Source: Streptomyces humidus (lineage in GTDB: Bacteria; Actinomycetota; Actinomycetes; Streptomycetales; Streptomycetaceae). Taken from it: DNA of 64,000 nucleotides. Made by a program: the position numbers and the translations under genes. The stretch lies in assembly GCF_014649655.1 (NCBI RefSeq), contig NZ_BMTL01000001.1, positions 1-64,000 on the forward strand, in the 5' to 3' direction. Below are positions 60,452 to 64,000 of the stretch, in pieces. The first letter of the stretch is position 1. Every line of letters starts with the position of its first letter. The notes under the pieces were generated by a model. That model had not been told where the DNA came from. It worked only from the letters and a program-made list of their open reading frames with translations, and ran no database searches.

Positions 60452-61132
60452 TCAGCGGACGCTGACGTCGAGCACTCCCAGGCTGCCCGGCCGCCGTACG
60501 GCGATCGCCCCGTACGGTGTGCGCAGCCGCAGCCACGCGCCGCGCGAGAGCAGCGCGAGGTCCCCGGAACGCGTCGAGGGCCGCAGGAAACCCAGCGACC
60601 GGGCCGCGTGCACGGCCCGCACGGGAAGGCCGGTGTCGCCGACCGTCCGGGACCAGATCTCCCGCCCGATCCGGTCGAGTTCGGCTCGCGTCCGCAGATC
60701 GGCGGCCAACTCCTCGGTGCGCGAACGGAATTCGGCAACGGCCGCGCCGACCGTCGCCGACAGCGCGTCCGGCGGGGGCAGCGCCGGACCGGTGCGCCAG
60801 CCGCCGCGCGGCGGCAGCACACCGGCCCACGGTGGCCCGGTGACGGCGGCGGGGACGGCGGCCGTGGCGGCGTTCTCGTCGACGGCCTCCAGCAGCTCAC
60901 CGGCCGACACGGTCACGTCCAGCGTGACGTCCAGGCCGTTCTCGTAGGGCTTGGCCAGCCGGACCGCGCGGACGGCGAGCACCTCGAAGGACGGCGGCCG
61001 GCCGAAAACGGCGAGCGCAGTGCCGGCCGCCTGCAGCCGCACGGCCGCCCCACGGTCGTAGTGGAGCAGCCGGGAGAGGAAGGCCGCGAGGTCCGCCGCC
61101 TCCCCCTCGTCGGCGAGGTGGAACGCCGTCAT
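60452..61132 (-). CDS. Hypothetical protein coupled to the thioesterase gene (226 aa)
   Basis: The start codon overlaps the stop of the thioesterase gene (ATGA), so the two are co-translated. The product is soluble, rich in Ala, Val and Arg, without signal peptide, membrane helix, or motif I recognise. The pattern FLSRLLHYDRGAAVRLQAAG and the central VRAVRLAKPYENGLDVTLDV look conserved. No function is proposed. It is probably an actinomycete-specific partner of the acyl-CoA thioesterase. Confidence 0.75.
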   Translation of the reverse strand: MTAFHLADEGEAADLAAFLSRLLHYDRGAAVRLQAAGTALAVFGRPPSFEVLAVRAVRLAKPYENGLDVTLDVTVSAGELLEAVDENAATAAVPAAVTGPPWAGVLPPRGGWRTGPALPPPDALSATVGAAVAEFRSRTEELAADLRTRAELDRIGREIWSRTVGDTGLPVRAVHAARSLGFLRPSTRSGDLALLSRGAWLRLRTPYGAIAVRRPGSLGVLDVSVR

Positions 61133-61551
61133 GCGGCGACGGCCTCCTTGCCGGCCTCCTGGGCGTCGTCCCGGTACTCCGCCAGGAACTCGCGCTCCTC
61201 CGCGGTGAGCCGGCGCGGACGCTCGGCCTCGAAGTCGAACGGCACGACCACCGTCGAGGCCCGGACGTAGACGTGGTCGCCGTCCTTCACCTCGGAGGTG
61301 ATGGTGAAGGACGCGGCCCTGATCTCCGTGATCCACAGCTCGATGTCCACCGGCGTGTGCCGGTGGACGAGCTGCCGCTTGTAGTCGATCTCGTGGCGCG
61401 CCACCACGGACCCCTGCCGGAAGTCCTTCTCCGGACGGAACAGGAAGTCGATACGGGCTTCCTCCAGGTAGCGGATGAAGACCGCGTTGTTGACATGGCC
61501 GTAGGCGTCCATGTCGGACCAGCGCAGGGGACAGCGGTAGAGGTGGCGCAA
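61129..61551 (-). CDS. Acyl-CoA thioesterase, hot-dog fold (140 aa)
   Basis: The 4-hydroxybenzoyl-CoA/YbgC-type motif RWSDMDAYGHVNNAVFIRYL carries the catalytic Asp at about residue 15, with the conserved DAYGHVNN. A single hot-dog domain follows to the usual length, with a short helical tail. It cleaves acyl-CoA thioesters; chain specificity is not readable. The gene starts six bases after the ettA stop on the same strand and probably shares its message. Confidence 0.92.
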   Translation of the reverse strand: MRHLYRCPLRWSDMDAYGHVNNAVFIRYLEEARIDFLFRPEKDFRQGSVVARHEIDYKRQLVHRHTPVDIELWITEIRAASFTITSEVKDGDHVYVRASTVVVPFDFEAERPRRLTAEEREFLAEYRDDAQEAGKEAVAA

Positions 61552-61557
61552 GACCGA

Positions 61558-63222
<1,665 letters not shown>

Positions 63223-63803
63223 GAGAAACCGTCCGGCAGCTTGAAATCAGGCAGTGGGCAGATACACCCCATCTTGCCGGACGGCTACCCCTGGGGGGAA
63301 ACCCGTTCGGTCGAGGCTCTGTGACCTGGGGTTTCACTGTTGACAGGTGCGGGACGTCTGCGGCGGTTGCTGTCGAGTGGCCTCGGGGAACCTCGGACGG
63401 CCCGGAGACGGCCCAGGATTGATCACCACGGTCCGGCCGGTCGGCCACGACGGCGGGCGCGCCGACCGACCACGCACGCGTGTGCCACGCCGCACCCCCA
63501 CCGGCCTCAGCCACGCTGCCGAGCCGTCGACCAGGGCAAGCCCCGCCGGCCGGGTCGTGGGACGCCCCGATGTCCACCAACCCAGAGCTCTCAGTTTGGG
63601 AAGCTGAGGGCATTTGGGACTCATACAGGCGTTGACCTGCAACGGAGCTGCGGCAGACTCCTACGGGGAGGCGACTTGCCTCGCCGGTGGTCCCCGTGGT
63701 TCCCCGCACAATCCGGCACGTGTCCGGCACGCCCGATGCCGGACACGTGCGGCAGGCCCGGAGTCGCTGGCATCCTCCACGTCGAGGAGGAGTCGTAGCA
63801 CTG
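63223..63803. other. Intergenic region upstream of the last gene
   Basis: These 581 bases lie between the ettA start and the last partial gene. Apart from the inverted repeat at 63716 and a TTGACA hexamer near 63340 without a good -10 partner, I see nothing that I would call a gene. Frames here are Arg/Pro-rich and overlap on both strands. Confidence 0.5.
63716..63750. repeat. 14-bp perfect inverted repeat
   Basis: gcacgtgtccggca (63716-63729) and tgccggacacgtgc (63737-63750) form a perfect stem with a 7-base loop. No T-run follows. It lies 54 bases before the start of the last gene, so it could be a leader hairpin, an operator or a terminator. Confidence 0.8.
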
Positions 63804-64000
63804 GTGGGCAAGGGCGCAAGGCGCATCGTCGTCGACGGTACGGCGTACCGCTGGCGGCTGCGACGGCGGCCAACCTACTTCCAGGGCCTGGCCTGGACAC
63901 CGTGCACGTTCGCGGTCGAGCATGCGGACACTCCGGGGACAACGCTCGTTGTGGCCACAGACCAGCCGCACTTGAGTAACTGGATCGGACGCGAAGCCAA
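63804..64000 (+). CDS. Conserved hypothetical protein, cut by right window edge
   Basis: An open frame from a GTG, with GAGGAGGAG about 12 bases upstream, runs to the edge of the window without a stop. It reads VGKGARRIVVDGTAYRWRLR, then RRPTYFQGLAW, TFAVEHADTPGTTLVV and HLSNWIGREA. I recognise this order (IVVDGxxYRW, RRxPTY, TFAVEHA, LVV, SNWxG) from a short Streptomyces family of unknown function. At least 65 residues are visible and the C-terminus is outside. Codon use is less GC-biased than that of its neighbours, which may mean it is an acquired gene. Confidence 0.7.
   Translation, partial: MGKGARRIVVDGTAYRWRLRRRPTYFQGLAWTPCTFAVEHADTPGTTLVVATDQPHLSNWIGREA

Noticed and set aside
63339..63375. 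TTGACA promoter in the region after ettA
   Set aside because: The -35 hexamer is perfect, but there is no acceptable -10 box at 16-19 bases, so I do not list it as a promoter.

Overview
The window is high-GC DNA from a Streptomyces-type actinomycete chromosome. The evidence is strong G/C bias at third codon positions, many GTG starts, mycothiol-type redox proteins and a gene order I recognise from the S. coelicolor chromosome core, including the csnR-K chitosan-oligosaccharide operon and the pknG locus. Identification is from family recognition by eye; no database search was run.

Positions 1-1766 are the end of an integrated accessory element. They hold the tail of a transposase, a 200-bp direct repeat carrying the promoter and 5' end of a DUF6083-type gene, one intact DUF6083-type gene, a small membrane protein, and a 45-bp 3' fragment of a tRNA-Gly gene that looks like an attachment-site scar. 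A decayed third DUF6083 copy lies just outside the scar (about 2355-2520).

Positions 1900-33000 are mostly housekeeping and single-gene units: acyltransferase, HD hydrolase, SpoIIE-type phosphatase, Eis-like acetyltransferase, Fpg/Nei glycosylase, RpiB, amino-acid permease, BioY, a mycothiol-dependent DsbA-like reductase behind a SigR-like promoter, two aminopeptidase N paralogues, Nudix, CGNR-finger protein, a large secreted subtilase, an ECF sigma factor with a membrane partner, aspartate-semialdehyde dehydrogenase, a divergent EamA/MarR pair with a clear operator, and MalQ. Positions 33317-37698 are a five-gene operon with overlapping stop/start codons (ECF sigma, zinc-finger membrane anti-sigma, ABC ATPase, two membrane proteins). 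Positions 38106-40079 hold an HNH nuclease and an MscS channel.

Positions 40172-47063 are the csnR-csnEFGHK operon (ROK repressor, ABC importer, GH4 glycosidase, sugar kinase), with a visible promoter and palindromic operator. Positions 47316-58768 are the most interesting part: a seven-gene signalling locus of GlnX-like sensor, GlnH-like binding protein, a coiled-coil protein, PknG kinase, PP2C phosphatase, VWA protein and FHA protein. Its kinase, phosphatase and FHA protein all carry zinc-ribbon motifs. It can be read as an extracellular amino-acid sensor feeding a complete write/erase/read phosphorylation module. Positions 58793-63222 hold a PCMT-like methyltransferase, truncated haemoglobin, a thioesterase pair and EttA. 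A partial gene runs off the right edge.
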